Below, piece by piece: positions 14,493 through 14,542 of a stretch of DNA of 14,542 nucleotides. Source of the stretch: CAYVCG01 sp964449985 (GTDB lineage Bacteria > Bacillota > Clostridia > Lachnospirales > WRAX01); NCBI GenBank assembly GCA_964449985.1, contig CAYVCG010000053.1, positions 1 through 14,542 of the forward strand. The letters are read 5' to 3'. The translations under genes and the position numbers were made by a program. Below the pieces are notes generated by a model. That model was not told where the DNA came from. It did no database searches and was given only the letters and a program-made list of their open reading frames with translations. Numbering within the stretch: position 1 is the stretch's first letter; the number at the start of each line of letters is the position of its first letter.

Positions 14493-14521
14493 ATTTTATA
14501 ATTATTTTCGACATATTGCAA
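14493..14521 (-). promoter_or_regulatory. Aminotransferase promoter with a Spo0A box in its spacer
   Basis: On the minus strand TTGCAA (14521-14516) and TAAAAT (14498-14493) are 17 bases apart. The spacer contains TGTCGAA (14513-14507), an exact match to the core Spo0A box. A box between -35 and -10 usually implies repression. Both the promoter and the box are pattern matches to short motifs. Confidence 0.4.
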
Positions 14522-14542
14522 GAATATTTTATGGCAAAAAAA

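Overview
The window reads as chromosomal DNA of an AT-rich, low-GC Gram-positive, endospore-forming bacterium, most likely a member of the Clostridia. The evidence is a full-length Spo0A, strong GGAGG-type ribosome binding sites with several TTG starts, consensus SigA-type promoters, and a circularly permuted RbgA (YlqF)-type GTPase. Taxonomy below class cannot be read from the sequence alone.

Layout. (1) 1-4818, + strand: uvrB (5' end outside the window) and uvrA, the damage-recognition core of nucleotide excision repair, 24 bases apart; uvrC does not follow. (2) 4815-5450: a tandem duplication of about 290 bp units. Each unit encodes, on the minus strand, an identical 27-residue one-helix peptide of the holin-like / TxpA-BsrG type. 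On the + strand each has a near-consensus promoter that would make an antisense RNA of about 115-120 nt over the toxin mRNA's 3' half, ending at its own terminator. I read this as two adjacent type I toxin-antitoxin modules. (3) 5566-7705, + strand: dcd (dCTP deaminase), a small protein of unknown function, and a 416-residue coiled-coil protein with a two-helix membrane hairpin, also unknown. (4) 7745-7878: a two-way terminator and a short imperfect inverted-repeat element. (5) 7880-11590, minus strand: rnr (RNase R), a membrane-anchored lipoprotein-sized protein of unknown function, and rbgA, probably one operon for RNA turnover and ribosome assembly. (6) 11642-13193, + strand: a CYTH-domain protein and spo0A, each with its own promoter. 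(7) 13251-14453, minus strand: a class I aminotransferase (aspartate aminotransferase type) converging on spo0A, with an exact Spo0A box inside its likely promoter.

Most genes are core housekeeping. The accessory and most interesting part is 4815-5565. There the toxin mRNA is predicted to carry a 15-nt near-perfect complementarity between its 5' leader and its 3' region, the two copies are identical over the toxin half but diverged over the antitoxin half, and the second toxin copy has lost the -35 element of the first. A degraded third promoter-like junction lies just downstream.
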